Positions 1 to 7,230 of a stretch of DNA of 19,391 nucleotides are shown piece by piece. The notes beneath the pieces are model-generated. The model worked only from the letters and a program-made list of their open reading frames with translations, was not told where the DNA came from and ran no database searches. This stretch comes from Nanobdellota archaeon. GTDB lineage: Archaea; Nanobdellota; Nanobdellia; SCGC-AAA011-G17; ARS1403. The stretch covers positions 1 through 19,391 of the forward strand of contig NZCU01000016.1 of NCBI GenBank assembly GCA_002688395.1, written 5' to 3'. Every line of letters starts with the position of its first letter. Positions within the stretch are counted from its first letter, which is position 1. The position numbers and the translations under genes were made by a program.

Positions 1-830
1 TAAGTTGAAATAACGTCAATAATCAACGCAATCAAAATAATCAAAAACATTTGTTTCAAAACTAATGAGCTAGTAACAATATATCCCGCTCCTAAAGCAA
101 CAAAGGTTGTAATAGTCATTGTCAACCCAGTTTTAGCAGAATCAATTAATCTCTCAATAGTACTTCCACCATCTTTTCTTTTAAGAACTTTGGTAGTCAT
201 CAAAATATCTGTATCAACACTATAACCAATAACTAATAAGAAAGCTGCAATTCCAGCAGTTGAAACTTTAATTTCTAATAAATTAACAATCATTAATGTT
301 GCAGATATATCTAATAATGCAGATAAAATAACAGCTAAACTAGGAATAAAACTTCTAAAAGCAACAAAAACAACAATACCCATTAAAATAAAAGCAATTA
401 CTACTGCCTTTAACATATCTTGATAAAATCCTTCTCCTAAACTACTTCCAACTTCCTCAACACTATAATTATCTTCATCTAAACTTAAACTCATAACACT
501 TTCTAAACTATTTTTAATATTATCTCTAACATTTAAATCTCCCACATTTACAATATAGCCTAGCCTAGTATTAGTACTAAAATCTTTTAATTCTCTAACA
601 GAAACATCAGTTTTTAATTCATCCCCTAATCTTTGTTCTAAATCTAAAATCTCAAACCCTTTCTCAGTATATATAGTACTGCTAATTCCACCTTTTAAAC
701 TAACATCTCTCTCAAAAATATCCCCAGTTTTAGAAAATTCTAACCCAATAAACACTAAACTAACTATTAGTAATAACGCTGGAAATACAATTATCTTCTT
801 ATAATTCTTCTCAAAAAACTCTTTTACCAT
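1..830 (-). CDS. secF: Protein translocase subunit SecF, 3' end beyond window
   Basis: 276 codons are visible and no stop is reached before the window edge. The protein starts MVKEFFEKNYKKIIVFPALL, giving one N-terminal membrane span (about residues 12-30), then a roughly 110-residue extracytoplasmic domain, then four hydrophobic spans ending near VIST at the edge. The conserved SecD/SecF signature is present as GYSVDTDILM in the C-terminal membrane half. SecF works with SecD beside the SecYE channel and supports protein export. Archaeal SecF is typically about 280-300 residues, so only a few residues should be missing; secD is the expected next gene but is not visible. The ATG at 830 is 28 bp from the TATA box shared with trm56, which supports a leaderless start. 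Confidence 0.93.
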   Translation of the reverse strand, partial: MVKEFFEKNYKKIIVFPALLLIVSLVFIGLEFSKTGDIFERDVSLKGGISSTIYTEKGFEILDLEQRLGDELKTDVSVRELKDFSTNTRLGYIVNVGDLNVRDNIKNSLESVMSLSLDEDNYSVEEVGSSLGEGFYQDMLKAVVIAFILMGIVVFVAFRSFIPSLAVILSALLDISATLMIVNLLEIKVSTAGIAAFLLVIGYSVDTDILMTTKVLKRKDGGSTIERLIDSAKTGLTMTITTFVALGAGYIVTSSLVLKQMFLIILIALIIDVIST

Positions 831-853
831 TCTAAATTTTAAAATTAGAGAGA

Positions 854-863
854 TTTATAAAAT
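854..863. promoter_or_regulatory. Shared TATA box between secF and trm56
   Basis: TTTATAAAAT lies in the middle of the 52-bp gap between the two divergent start codons, about 25 bp before the trm56 ATG and about 28 bp before the secF ATG. No second good TATA box is seen, so one element may serve both leaderless transcripts. The spacing is seen directly; the bidirectional use is inferred. Confidence 0.65.
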
Positions 864-882
864 ATTCGGATATTATTTACTT

Positions 883-1290
883 ATGACAATACAAGTTTTA
901 AGATTATCACATAGAATTCATAGAGATATTAGATTATCTACCCATGTAGCCTTAACATCTAGGGCTTTTGGAGCTTCTAAAATCTACTATTCTGGCCAAC
1001 ATGATTCTTCCTTAGAAACTTCCATAAAAAAATTAAACTTTCCAATAGAATATATAGAAAATCCTAAAAAACTAATAAAAGAAAGTAAATCTACAATAGT
1101 ACATTTAACAATAAAAGGAGAAGATTACAAAAAAATAATTCCCAAATTAAAAGGAAACCTCTTAATAATAGTTGGAGGAGAAAAAGTTCCTACAGAATAC
1201 TATAAATTAGCAGATTATAACATTTCAGTAACAAAATACCCCCATTCCGAAGTTGCAGCCCTAGCAGTTATATTAGAAAAACTAAAATAA
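883..1290 (+). CDS. trm56: tRNA (cytidine-56-2'-O)-methyltransferase Trm56, compact form
   Basis: Archaeal SPOUT-fold enzyme that methylates the ribose of C56 in the T-loop of tRNAs. Family motifs are clear: VLRLSHR.HRD.R.STHVALTSRAFGA at the N-terminus, IIVGGEKVP.EYY.LADYN near residue 95, and YPHSEVAALAVIL at the C-terminus, which together build the knotted SAM site. At 135 residues it is shorter than the roughly 170-200 residues usual in the family; it ends just after the SPOUT core. The start codon is supported by the TATA box 25 bp upstream. It diverges from secF with no functional link implied. The identification rests on recognised motifs and is firm. Confidence 0.92.
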   Translation: MTIQVLRLSHRIHRDIRLSTHVALTSRAFGASKIYYSGQHDSSLETSIKKLNFPIEYIENPKKLIKESKSTIVHLTIKGEDYKKIIPKLKGNLLIIVGGEKVPTEYYKLADYNISVTKYPHSEVAALAVILEKLK

Positions 1291-1338
1291 AAAACATTAT
1301 ATATAGAATAACCTACATATTTTAAAGAGGTTGATAAA

Positions 1339-3975
1339 GTGTATAAAAAAATAATTTTTTTAATAACATTAATACTATTGCCATCTACCATTTACGCTAT
1401 TGATTTAACTCTAGATAAAACAACTTATGCCCAAGAAGATCAATTTCAAGGTTCTATTACTTTAGATTCAGGAACTTACTTATCAAATGAGCAAGTAACC
1501 TTAACAACAACATCAGACTCAACAAGTTTACCTTTACAAACTTTAATTAATTGTACAGTAGCTGATTGTAATAATGTAGTTGCAACATACACTACTTCCG
1601 GAGCAACAGAGACTTTACTTTCAGGATCATCTCTTTTAACAGGATTAAAAATAAGGAAAAATTCAGTTATAGAAGATGCTTATTTTGATATAAGAAACAC
1701 AGATTCTAATCTTCCAGATGATGTTAAAATTGACATAGGTGCTGATAACTCCCCAGAATGGATATATCAAGGATCCTCCACATCTAATTTCCCTCCAATT
1801 ACTATTTCTCAAACGTCTAACTTTGAAGAAACAATAGTAACTGAAAACTGCCAACAGTTTACTTTACAAAAATCAACTAAATACAAAATAAACGCTTATC
1901 TAAAAAAAGAACAATCAGCTTCAACTCTAGATGTTCATATAGCAGATAATCCACAAGCAGATGGAAGTTGTACATCCCAACCAACAACAAGTTGGGGATT
2001 AATAGAATGTAATTTAAATTTACCATCTCCTTTAGATCCAGGAAGTTATTTCATTTGCCTAACAGGAAATAATAATATTTTAGCAACAAACTCATCATCC
2101 CCAAATCCCCAAGGATACATTGGATGTTCTTCAGGATGTTCTTCAGTAGGTAAAAATTACATAATGAATGTTTCAGCAGCAGATTTCATAACAACATTAG
2201 ATAACACAGAAAACTTTAACACATCAAACACAAAAAAAGATAGTTTTGGATTTTTCAAACCTTTAACAGATATACTAAATGAATATCTTCCAACTTGCCC
2301 ATTACAAGGAAACGATTGTATCCTCCCAATTAGAATATCTTCAAATAACAATCAATCATTAACTATCTCAAATTTAAATTATAAAGAAACAACAGAAATT
2401 GGAGAAATTTTGATCCAACATAATTTTTTATCATATGTTGAACAACAAGGAGCAGCATCACAAATAATATTAAATTCACAAACATCAATTCCTTTAGCTA
2501 GCTTTGATTTCAAAACTCCTCAACAAATAAATACGCACGACTTAACAGCAACTATCAAATCAGAAACAGACACAGAAGAGTATACAGTTGTAATTGGACC
2601 CAAAGCAAAAATAAATGTAACTTCAAACTCAGCAGATATATTAGAATTAATAAAATTTGATGGCTCAGATTCTACAGCACCAAATAACTCAGAATTAAGT
2701 TATTTATGGGATTTTGATGATACTTCAACCTCTACATTAATAAATCCATTACATTCCTACACTAAAGCAGGAACTTATGTAGTTTCATTAACAGTAACAG
2801 ATGACAATAATATTTCCTCAACAACATTAAAAGCAATGACAATCGGCGCTCTAAGAGCACAAAATCAAGCAACTTTAGATGAAGCATTATCTTTATTAGA
2901 TGAAGCGCAACAATACTCTACAACAGCAACTCCAAAAATAAAAGAAGTTTATGCTGCATTAGATTTAAATGAAGAAATAAAAACAGCAAAAGCAACATTA
3001 GTAAGACTATCAGAAAGTCAAGCAGACATACAACCCCAAATAAACTCTATTTTAAGTAGCATTCCAAAAACATTATCAGTCTCAAACTCATTTGAAGTAA
3101 CTCCTTTTTTGAGAACAGAAGATATAGACGCATTACTCCCATTACAACAAGAAAGCTTCAAAGACACAGCAAGAACTGTTAATGAAAAAATATCTCAAAA
3201 AATAAAAACTTATTTAGTTTCAACTACTTATTTATCTGGACAAAGAGAAGATTTTATTTTAGTTAGGAAAACAATTAATGTCCCACAATCAATACCTAAC
3301 GCAGTTGTAGTAGATTTACTCCCAACAACAATTTTACCTACACAATCCTCAATAAGTTTCGTAAAACCTTCAACAGCACAAGTAACAAAATTCGATTCAT
3401 CTCAAAGTGTAAGATTTTCATTATCTAACCTAGATGTAGCAACAACAAATGAAATAGTCTATAAATTATCAACAACAAACATAGGAGAAATATCTAAATT
3501 AAAAACAATTGTTTTACCCGAAGATTTAAATGTCGCATTAGTCCCAATTAACTGTGGAGATAACATTTGTAATCCAGGAGAAGATATATTAATTTGCCCA
3601 GAAGATTGTACATGTGGTAATAATATTTGTGAAATAGATGAAACAGAATCTTCTTGTCCAGCAGATTGCGGTTCTAAATCTTTAGTATTTTATGTTTCTT
3701 TATTAGTCATCTTGGGAGTAATAGTTGCTGCAGGAGTAGTAGTTTACAAAAATCCAAAATTAAGACAACAATTAAAGATAAATGAATTAATATCTAAAAT
3801 CAAATCCAGAAAAAAACCATTTTCTTCACCTTCAGAATTAGACAAAGTAGTAGACTTCATAAAATCTTCTAAAAAAGAAGGTCATGTAGATAAACAAATC
3901 TCATTAACATTAACAAAAAAAGGTTGGACAAAAAAACAAGTAAAACATGCTTTAAAAAAAGCTAAAAAAGAATAA
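1339..3975 (+). CDS. Large secreted, membrane-anchored surface protein with PKD domain
   Basis: 878 residues starting at GTG, preceded by an AGAGG ribosome-binding site about 8 bp upstream and a TATA-like ATTATATATA further up. An N-terminal signal peptide ends near TIYA (residue 20). The long extracellular part is rich in Ser/Thr/Asn. A PKD domain occupies about residues 419-503, with the signature YLWDFDD and YVVSLTVTD. After a helical segment (about 505-660) comes a Cys-rich stalk at about 737-778 with two GxNxCxxGE...CPxDC-type units. One membrane span follows at about 781-803, then a Lys-rich cytoplasmic tail of about 75 residues ending in a GWTKKQVKHALKKA-type helix often seen in DPANN surface proteins. 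PKD domains usually mediate adhesion or form stalks; the exact role here is unknown. Confidence 0.85.
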   Translation: MYKKIIFLITLILLPSTIYAIDLTLDKTTYAQEDQFQGSITLDSGTYLSNEQVTLTTTSDSTSLPLQTLINCTVADCNNVVATYTTSGATETLLSGSSLLTGLKIRKNSVIEDAYFDIRNTDSNLPDDVKIDIGADNSPEWIYQGSSTSNFPPITISQTSNFEETIVTENCQQFTLQKSTKYKINAYLKKEQSASTLDVHIADNPQADGSCTSQPTTSWGLIECNLNLPSPLDPGSYFICLTGNNNILATNSSSPNPQGYIGCSSGCSSVGKNYIMNVSAADFITTLDNTENFNTSNTKKDSFGFFKPLTDILNEYLPTCPLQGNDCILPIRISSNNNQSLTISNLNYKETTEIGEILIQHNFLSYVEQQGAASQIILNSQTSIPLASFDFKTPQQINTHDLTATIKSETDTEEYTVVIGPKAKINVTSNSADILELIKFDGSDSTAPNNSELSYLWDFDDTSTSTLINPLHSYTKAGTYVVSLTVTDDNNISSTTLKAMTIGALRAQNQATLDEALSLLDEAQQYSTTATPKIKEVYAALDLNEEIKTAKATLVRLSESQADIQPQINSILSSIPKTLSVSNSFEVTPFLRTEDIDALLPLQQESFKDTARTVNEKISQKIKTYLVSTTYLSGQREDFILVRKTINVPQSIPNAVVVDLLPTTILPTQSSISFVKPSTAQVTKFDSSQSVRFSLSNLDVATTNEIVYKLSTTNIGEISKLKTIVLPEDLNVALVPINCGDNICNPGEDILICPEDCTCGNNICEIDETESSCPADCGSKSLVFYVSLLVILGVIVAAGVVVYKNPKLRQQLKINELISKIKSRKKPFSSPSELDKVVDFIKSSKKEGHVDKQISLTLTKKGWTKKQVKHALKKAKKE

Positions 3976-4010
3976 TAAAACTTATATATTCTAAAAGAAA
4001 ACATATTACT

Positions 4011-4190
4011 ATGGTAAAAAATATTTTAGTTGTAGATGATGACACTGAAGACTTAAAAACAATTGAAAGTGTTCTTAAAACAGAGGGATATAATACAAAA
4101 ACAGTAAAAGATGGTGCTAAAGCTATAGATTCATTAAAAACTTACCACAAAAATACAAAACAATGGTTGGGAAAAACGGAGTTAAACTAA
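4011..4190 (+). pseudogene. Response-regulator receiver domain, N-terminal remnant
   Basis: An open frame of 59 codons starts MVKNILVVDDDTEDLKTIES and continues GYNTKTVKDGAKAIDSLK, which is the first beta strand, acidic pocket (DDD), helix 1 and helix 2 of a CheY-like receiver domain. The phospho-acceptor strand and the rest are absent; after about residue 40 the sequence becomes unrelated (TYHKNTKQWLGKTELN) because the DNA now encodes an ABC ATPase in another frame. A TATA box (CTTATATATT) lies about 27 bp before the ATG, so the original promoter seems intact. Without the acceptor Asp the product cannot be a working receiver. It is best read as half of a deletion scar, or an assembly join. 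Confidence 0.8.
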
Positions 4191-4498
4191 GCGGCGGTCA
4201 AAAACAAAGATTATCCATAGCAAGAGCTTTACTATCAAAACCAGATATATTAATTTTCGATGAAGCAACATCATCATTAGATTCAGCATCTGAAAGATTA
4301 ATACAAAAAGCAATATTCTCAATAGCTGGAAAAACTACAATGATTCTAATAGCCCATAGATTATCAACAATAGAACATGCTGATGATATACTAGTCTTAG
4401 GAAAAGGAAAAGTATTGGAAAGAGGAAATTATAGACAATTGTTAAGAAAGAAAGGAATCTTCCATGAGATGGTTTCTCTACAAAAAATAAGAGGATAA
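4130..4498 (+). pseudogene. ABC exporter ATPase domain, C-terminal remnant
   Basis: Homology to the nucleotide-binding domain of ABC exporters starts at FIKNLPQKYKTMVG (4130) and runs through the signature LSGGQKQR, Walker B ILIFDEATSSLD, and the H-loop AHRLST to a natural C-terminus. An ATG at 4163 would open 111 codons. The Walker A loop, Q-loop and all membrane spans are missing, so it cannot bind ATP normally. The frame differs from that of the upstream receiver fragment, and a stop lies in this frame at 4118, so no fused protein is possible. It seems to be what is left of a full exporter gene after a deletion that also removed most of a response-regulator gene. Confidence 0.85.
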
Positions 4499-4561
4499 GA
4501 AAACTTTTATAAATCAATTTTATTTAGATTCAATAGAATGCGTCGGTCGTATAGTGGTTAG

Positions 4562-4582
4562 ACATACTAAAATATGGACCAA
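4562..4582 (+). other. tRNA-Gly intron 1, D-stem position 22/23
   Basis: 21-nt intron inferred from a clean bulge-helix-bulge. The exon GGTT pairs with intron GACC (one G-U). The first 3-nt bulge is AG^A and the second is AA^T, with the cut after the second nucleotide in each. The inner hairpin is CATA/TATG with a 6-nt loop. Splicing here gives a normal D-arm. The outer helix is weak, so accuracy of processing is inferred. Confidence 0.8.
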
Positions 4583-4597
4583 TATCCCAGCCTTCCA

Positions 4598-4613
4598 TCC
4601 TTTTAGGGCAGAG
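4598..4613 (+). other. tRNA-Gly intron 2, canonical position 37/38
   Basis: 16-nt insert directly after A37; removing it restores a 7-nt anticodon loop over the CCAGC/GCTGG stem. The central helix (CTTC with GCAG) has one mismatch, and the inner CCT/AGG stem has a 3-nt loop, so this bulge-helix-bulge is relaxed. Confidence 0.7.
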
Positions 4614-4648
4614 AGCTGGGGACAGGAGTTCGAATCTCCTCCGACGCA

Positions 4649-4686
4649 TTTAATTTTACTAAATTTCTTGGTTTAATTTTACTAAA
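4649..4686. repeat. Pair of 15-bp direct repeats after tRNA-Gly
   Basis: TTTAATTTTACTAAA occurs at 4649-4663 and again at 4672-4686, separated by 8 bp. The first copy starts directly after the tRNA discriminator base. The pair lies in the short gap between the tRNA and the 3' end of HEG1. It may be a footprint of insertion or a small local duplication; low complexity limits its weight. Confidence 0.6.
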
Positions 4687-4705
4687 GAATTTGTCGCGTT
4701 CGGTT

Positions 4706-5407
4706 TTATGTATTATAAATATGCCACATGCCCTTTCTATTGGATCTTTTATCAGGATAAAATGAGAGTTTAAAATATTTAAAATTTAAATCTACAAAAA
4801 AACTTTCTGTTTGTTTCATTATAATTTCTGATGCAGAAGCCAATACTATTTTCTTAGATGAAATATATCCATCACTATCTACAAATCCTCTTAAAAAACC
4901 TATCTTGAATCTATCAGAATATTCCCTATCTTTCAAAAATACAGTTCTGGATTTTTTATTTTGTCCAGCTTTATTTATAGAAACTCCCCATCCAACATAA
5001 TTTAATAAAAAATTAAATAATTTTTTGGATAAATATTTTATTATCAACACATTTTTTGTTCTATAAACCATTGGAGACTTATTAAAATTTTTAACAAATA
5101 ATTTGACAAGCTCCTTAACATATTCCTTTTCCGTGTTATTAAAATAGAAACGAATTGAATAACTGTAAGATTTCCTATCAAAAAAAGCATATCCATCCCC
5201 TACAAAAAGACCCACTAATTCGCCAATAAATAAGTCATCATCATCTTCTATTTTCAAATCTTTATATTTTTTACCAAAAGTCTTCTTATAATGATAGTAT
5301 AATGTGGATTTACCCAAACCAGTAATTTTGCTTATATAATTTAGACTTTTTCCTTTTTTTACTAATTGGATAATATAATCTCTTTCTTTCTCATTCAATC
5401 TATTCAT
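4706..5407 (-). CDS. Free-standing LAGLIDADG homing endonuclease (HEG1)
   Basis: 233 residues. The N-terminus is a helix-turn-helix region (about residues 5-45, with YISKITGLGKSTLYYHYKK). LAGLIDADG motif 1 is ELVGLFVGDGY (about 63-73, Asp71) and motif 2 is FLRGFVDSDGY (about 173-184); the acidic residues bind the catalytic metals. Such enzymes cut a long, specific DNA site and spread their own gene by gap repair. The gene sits alone, convergent with tRNA-Gly, and is not inside an intron or intein. A TATA box is centred about 25 bp before the ATG, and a 14-bp element shared with HEG2 lies 57 bp before it. The C-terminus (WHIYNT) ends soon after the second domain, so a modest truncation cannot be excluded. 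Confidence 0.85.
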   Translation of the reverse strand: MNRLNEKERDYIIQLVKKGKSLNYISKITGLGKSTLYYHYKKTFGKKYKDLKIEDDDDLFIGELVGLFVGDGYAFFDRKSYSYSIRFYFNNTEKEYVKELVKLFVKNFNKSPMVYRTKNVLIIKYLSKKLFNFLLNYVGWGVSINKAGQNKKSRTVFLKDREYSDRFKIGFLRGFVDSDGYISSKKIVLASASEIIMKQTESFFVDLNFKYFKLSFYPDKRSNRKGMWHIYNT

Positions 5408-5427
5408 ATAACCAAATAAGCTTTTCC

Positions 5428-5464
5428 TTTATAAATGCTTTACGGGGGTATGACGGGTATGTCG
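5428..5464 (-). promoter_or_regulatory. HEG1 promoter with CGACATACYCGTCA element
   Basis: On the minus strand CGACATACCCGTCA (5464-5451) is followed after 15 bp by TATA box TTTATAAA (5435-5428), then the ATG at 5407. The same element, with one base different, lies at the same distance (57 bp) from the HEG2 ATG. It is placed like an archaeal activator or repressor site upstream of the TATA box. Confidence 0.65.
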
Positions 5465-5516
5465 AATGAAATTCACATTCAAAAACCTTAAATAATCAAT
5501 AATCTCAATTCTATAT

Positions 5517-6149
5517 ATGACAAAAAATATTTTAGTTATCTGTGCACATGATGATGATATGATCTTAGGAATGGGAGGAACCCTATTAAGATACTTAGAT
5601 GAAGAAAATACAGTAACACAAATAGTCTTCTCTAAAGGTGAAAAATCCCATCCTCATCTAAAAGAATCAGTAATAGCAAAAACAAGAAAAAAAGAAACTG
5701 AAAAAATAGCAAAAAATATAGGAATAAAAGAGTTAATTTACTTCAATTTAGAAGATACAAAATTAAATAAAAAAATAGATAATAAAGTAAAATATAAATT
5801 AAAAAAAATAATACAAAAAACAAAACCAAATAAAATATTTTCTGTTTCAAAAAAAGATACTCATCCAGACCATAGAGCTGTTAATATAGCAGTCCTAGAA
5901 GTTTTAGATTCATTAAAATCAAAATACCCAGTTTATACATTCCAAGTATGGAATATTTTTACAGAAAATCTACCTGTTTTACATGTTGATGTATCAAAAT
6001 ACTTTAATGAAAAAGTTAGAATAACAAAACAACATGAATCACAATGGTTCTCAGTTTATCTCCAACTCCTCCCAGTTTATTTCAGAGCAAAGCTAAACGG
6101 AATAAAACATAATTGTAAATATTCAGAAGTATTTTACAAAGTAAGATGA
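5517..6149 (+). CDS. PIG-L/LmbE family N-acetylglucosamine deacetylase-like protein
   Basis: 210 residues with the family's zinc and catalytic motifs: AHDDDMILGMGGT at residues 10-22 (His11 and Asp14 in metal positions, Asp13 in the base position; the usual Pro and Glu of AHPDDE are Asp and Met here) and HPDHRAV from His116. The family removes the acetyl group from N-acetylglucosamine linked to lipids or small molecules. The start codon is supported by a TATA-like CCTTAAATAATC about 25 bp upstream. Its TGA overlaps the ATG of the next gene (ATGA), so it is translationally coupled to a glycosyltransferase. Together they may make and trim an amino-sugar glycolipid or cell-surface glycan; that pathway role is inference. 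Confidence 0.88.
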   Translation: MTKNILVICAHDDDMILGMGGTLLRYLDEENTVTQIVFSKGEKSHPHLKESVIAKTRKKETEKIAKNIGIKELIYFNLEDTKLNKKIDNKVKYKLKKIIQKTKPNKIFSVSKKDTHPDHRAVNIAVLEVLDSLKSKYPVYTFQVWNIFTENLPVLHVDVSKYFNEKVRITKQHESQWFSVYLQLLPVYFRAKLNGIKHNCKYSEVFYKVR

Positions 6150-7230
6150 AAAAACATACAGGAAAAAAAGTATTAGCCATAATAACAGGTATAGGATACG
6201 GGCATTCTATAAGAGAAGTAGCAGTTTTAAACATCTTAAAATCAAAAGGTTATGATATTGTAGTGGCGGGTTATGCAAATTCTTACGAATATTTCGAATT
6301 TAAATTTGATACTTTAGAATTACAAGGCCCAAAATTTCCAGAAAGGAAATTTAATTTCAGTCCGATAAAAGTAGCTTTCAAAAATCTTTTACTCCCATTA
6401 AAATACATTTCAAATTACTTCAAATTAAAAAAAGTATGTAAAATATTTAAACCAGATATAATTTTAACTGACTTCGAACCTATCGCATTTTCTCTAGAAA
6501 AGAAAAAACCTCATTTTTTAATTTTCAACTTCGACCCAGAACTTTACAAGGAATATAAAAAAGAACATCAGAAAAAATTCAAAATACAACATTCCTACAT
6601 CCATTCCATTTACAAAAAAGCATTAAAAACATCCACACCAATAATAGTCCCATCTATCTCCGGGAGACAACCAAATAAAATACATTACGTAGATCCAATA
6701 ATAAGAGAAGTTCCAAAAAAATAAATGTTCTAAAAGAATACAAAAATCCAATAATAGTTTCATTAGGTGGATCTTATTTTGGTTCAGAAATTTTAGATAA
6801 ACTATTGCAAATCCTGCCTTTATTCGAAGAAGATTTTATAGTATTTAGTTACAAAACAATAGGTAAATCAAAAGATAACATTCATTTCATGCCGTTTAAA
6901 GAAGATTTCTTAGAATACCTAAAAGCATCAAAAGCAGTTATTTCATTCGGAGGACATAATACAATATCAGAAGCAGTTGTTCTAAAAAAACCTTCTTTAG
7001 TTTTCCCAGTACCAAATTATATTGAACAAACTTTAAATGCCTATGAAGTAGAAAAAAATAATTTTGGAATCTCTAAAATATTAAAATATCCTTTAAACGA
7101 AAGAGAAATAGTTTCTATCTTAAAAGAATTCTTTGAAAAAATCCCAAAAATTCAAGAAAACTTAAACAAATCAAACATTAAAGGTAACGGAGCAGAACAA
7201 GTCTATAAAATAATTAAAGATAATTCTTAA
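6146..7230 (+). CDS. GT-B glycosyltransferase (MJ1255/MurG-like) with a -1 frame change
   Basis: Two adjacent frames together encode one complete GT-B enzyme. Codons from 6146 give the N-terminal acceptor domain (ITGIGYGHSIREVAVL, a Gly-rich loop of this family) up to a TAA at 6722. The C-terminal nucleotide-sugar domain continues in the -1 frame: KINVLKEYKNPIIVSLGG, then VISFGGHNTISEAVVLKKP and VFPVPNYIEQTLNA. No ATG, GTG or TTG precedes the conserved IIVSLGG in that frame, so the second half cannot be made separately. The change falls on CCA AAA AAA TAA (A run 6715-6721), a perfect X_XXY_YYZ slippery heptamer. It could be programmed frameshifting, transcript slippage, a pseudogene, or a sequencing indel. 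It overlaps the PIG-L gene by ATGA and its 3' end overlaps the convergent neighbour by 17 bp. Confidence 0.82.

Larger units (their letters stand above)
4540..4648 (+). tRNA. tRNA-Gly(UCC) with two introns
   Basis: Acceptor GCGTCGG pairs with CCGACGC, with A73 as discriminator and the T-arm at 4624-4640 (AGGAG/CTCCT). Removing 4562-4582 and 4598-4613 gives a standard cloverleaf: D-stem GTAT with loop AGTGGTTA and G-TAT, anticodon stem CCAGC/GCTGG, and loop C-T-TCC-A-A, so the anticodon is UCC (4594-4596). A TATA box (CTTTTATAAAT, about 4503-4514) lies about 30 bp upstream. HEG1 lies just downstream on the other strand. The two introns need the archaeal splicing endonuclease; the first is in an unusual position inside the D-stem. 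Confidence 0.9.

Noticed and set aside
4561..4567. GACATAC at the tRNA-Gly exon-intron junction as a third copy of the homing-endonuclease element
   Set aside because: Only seven bases match and the rest of the 14-bp element is absent; chance is sufficient.
4706..5407. HEG1 as part of an intein or a large intron
   Set aside because: It has its own promoter and stop, lies on the opposite strand to the tRNA, and no splicing blocks or host exons flank it.
6146..7230. The glycosyltransferase as a natural two-protein split like eukaryotic Alg13/Alg14
   Set aside because: The second half has no start codon before its first conserved strand; the earliest usable one is TTG at 6805, inside the domain.
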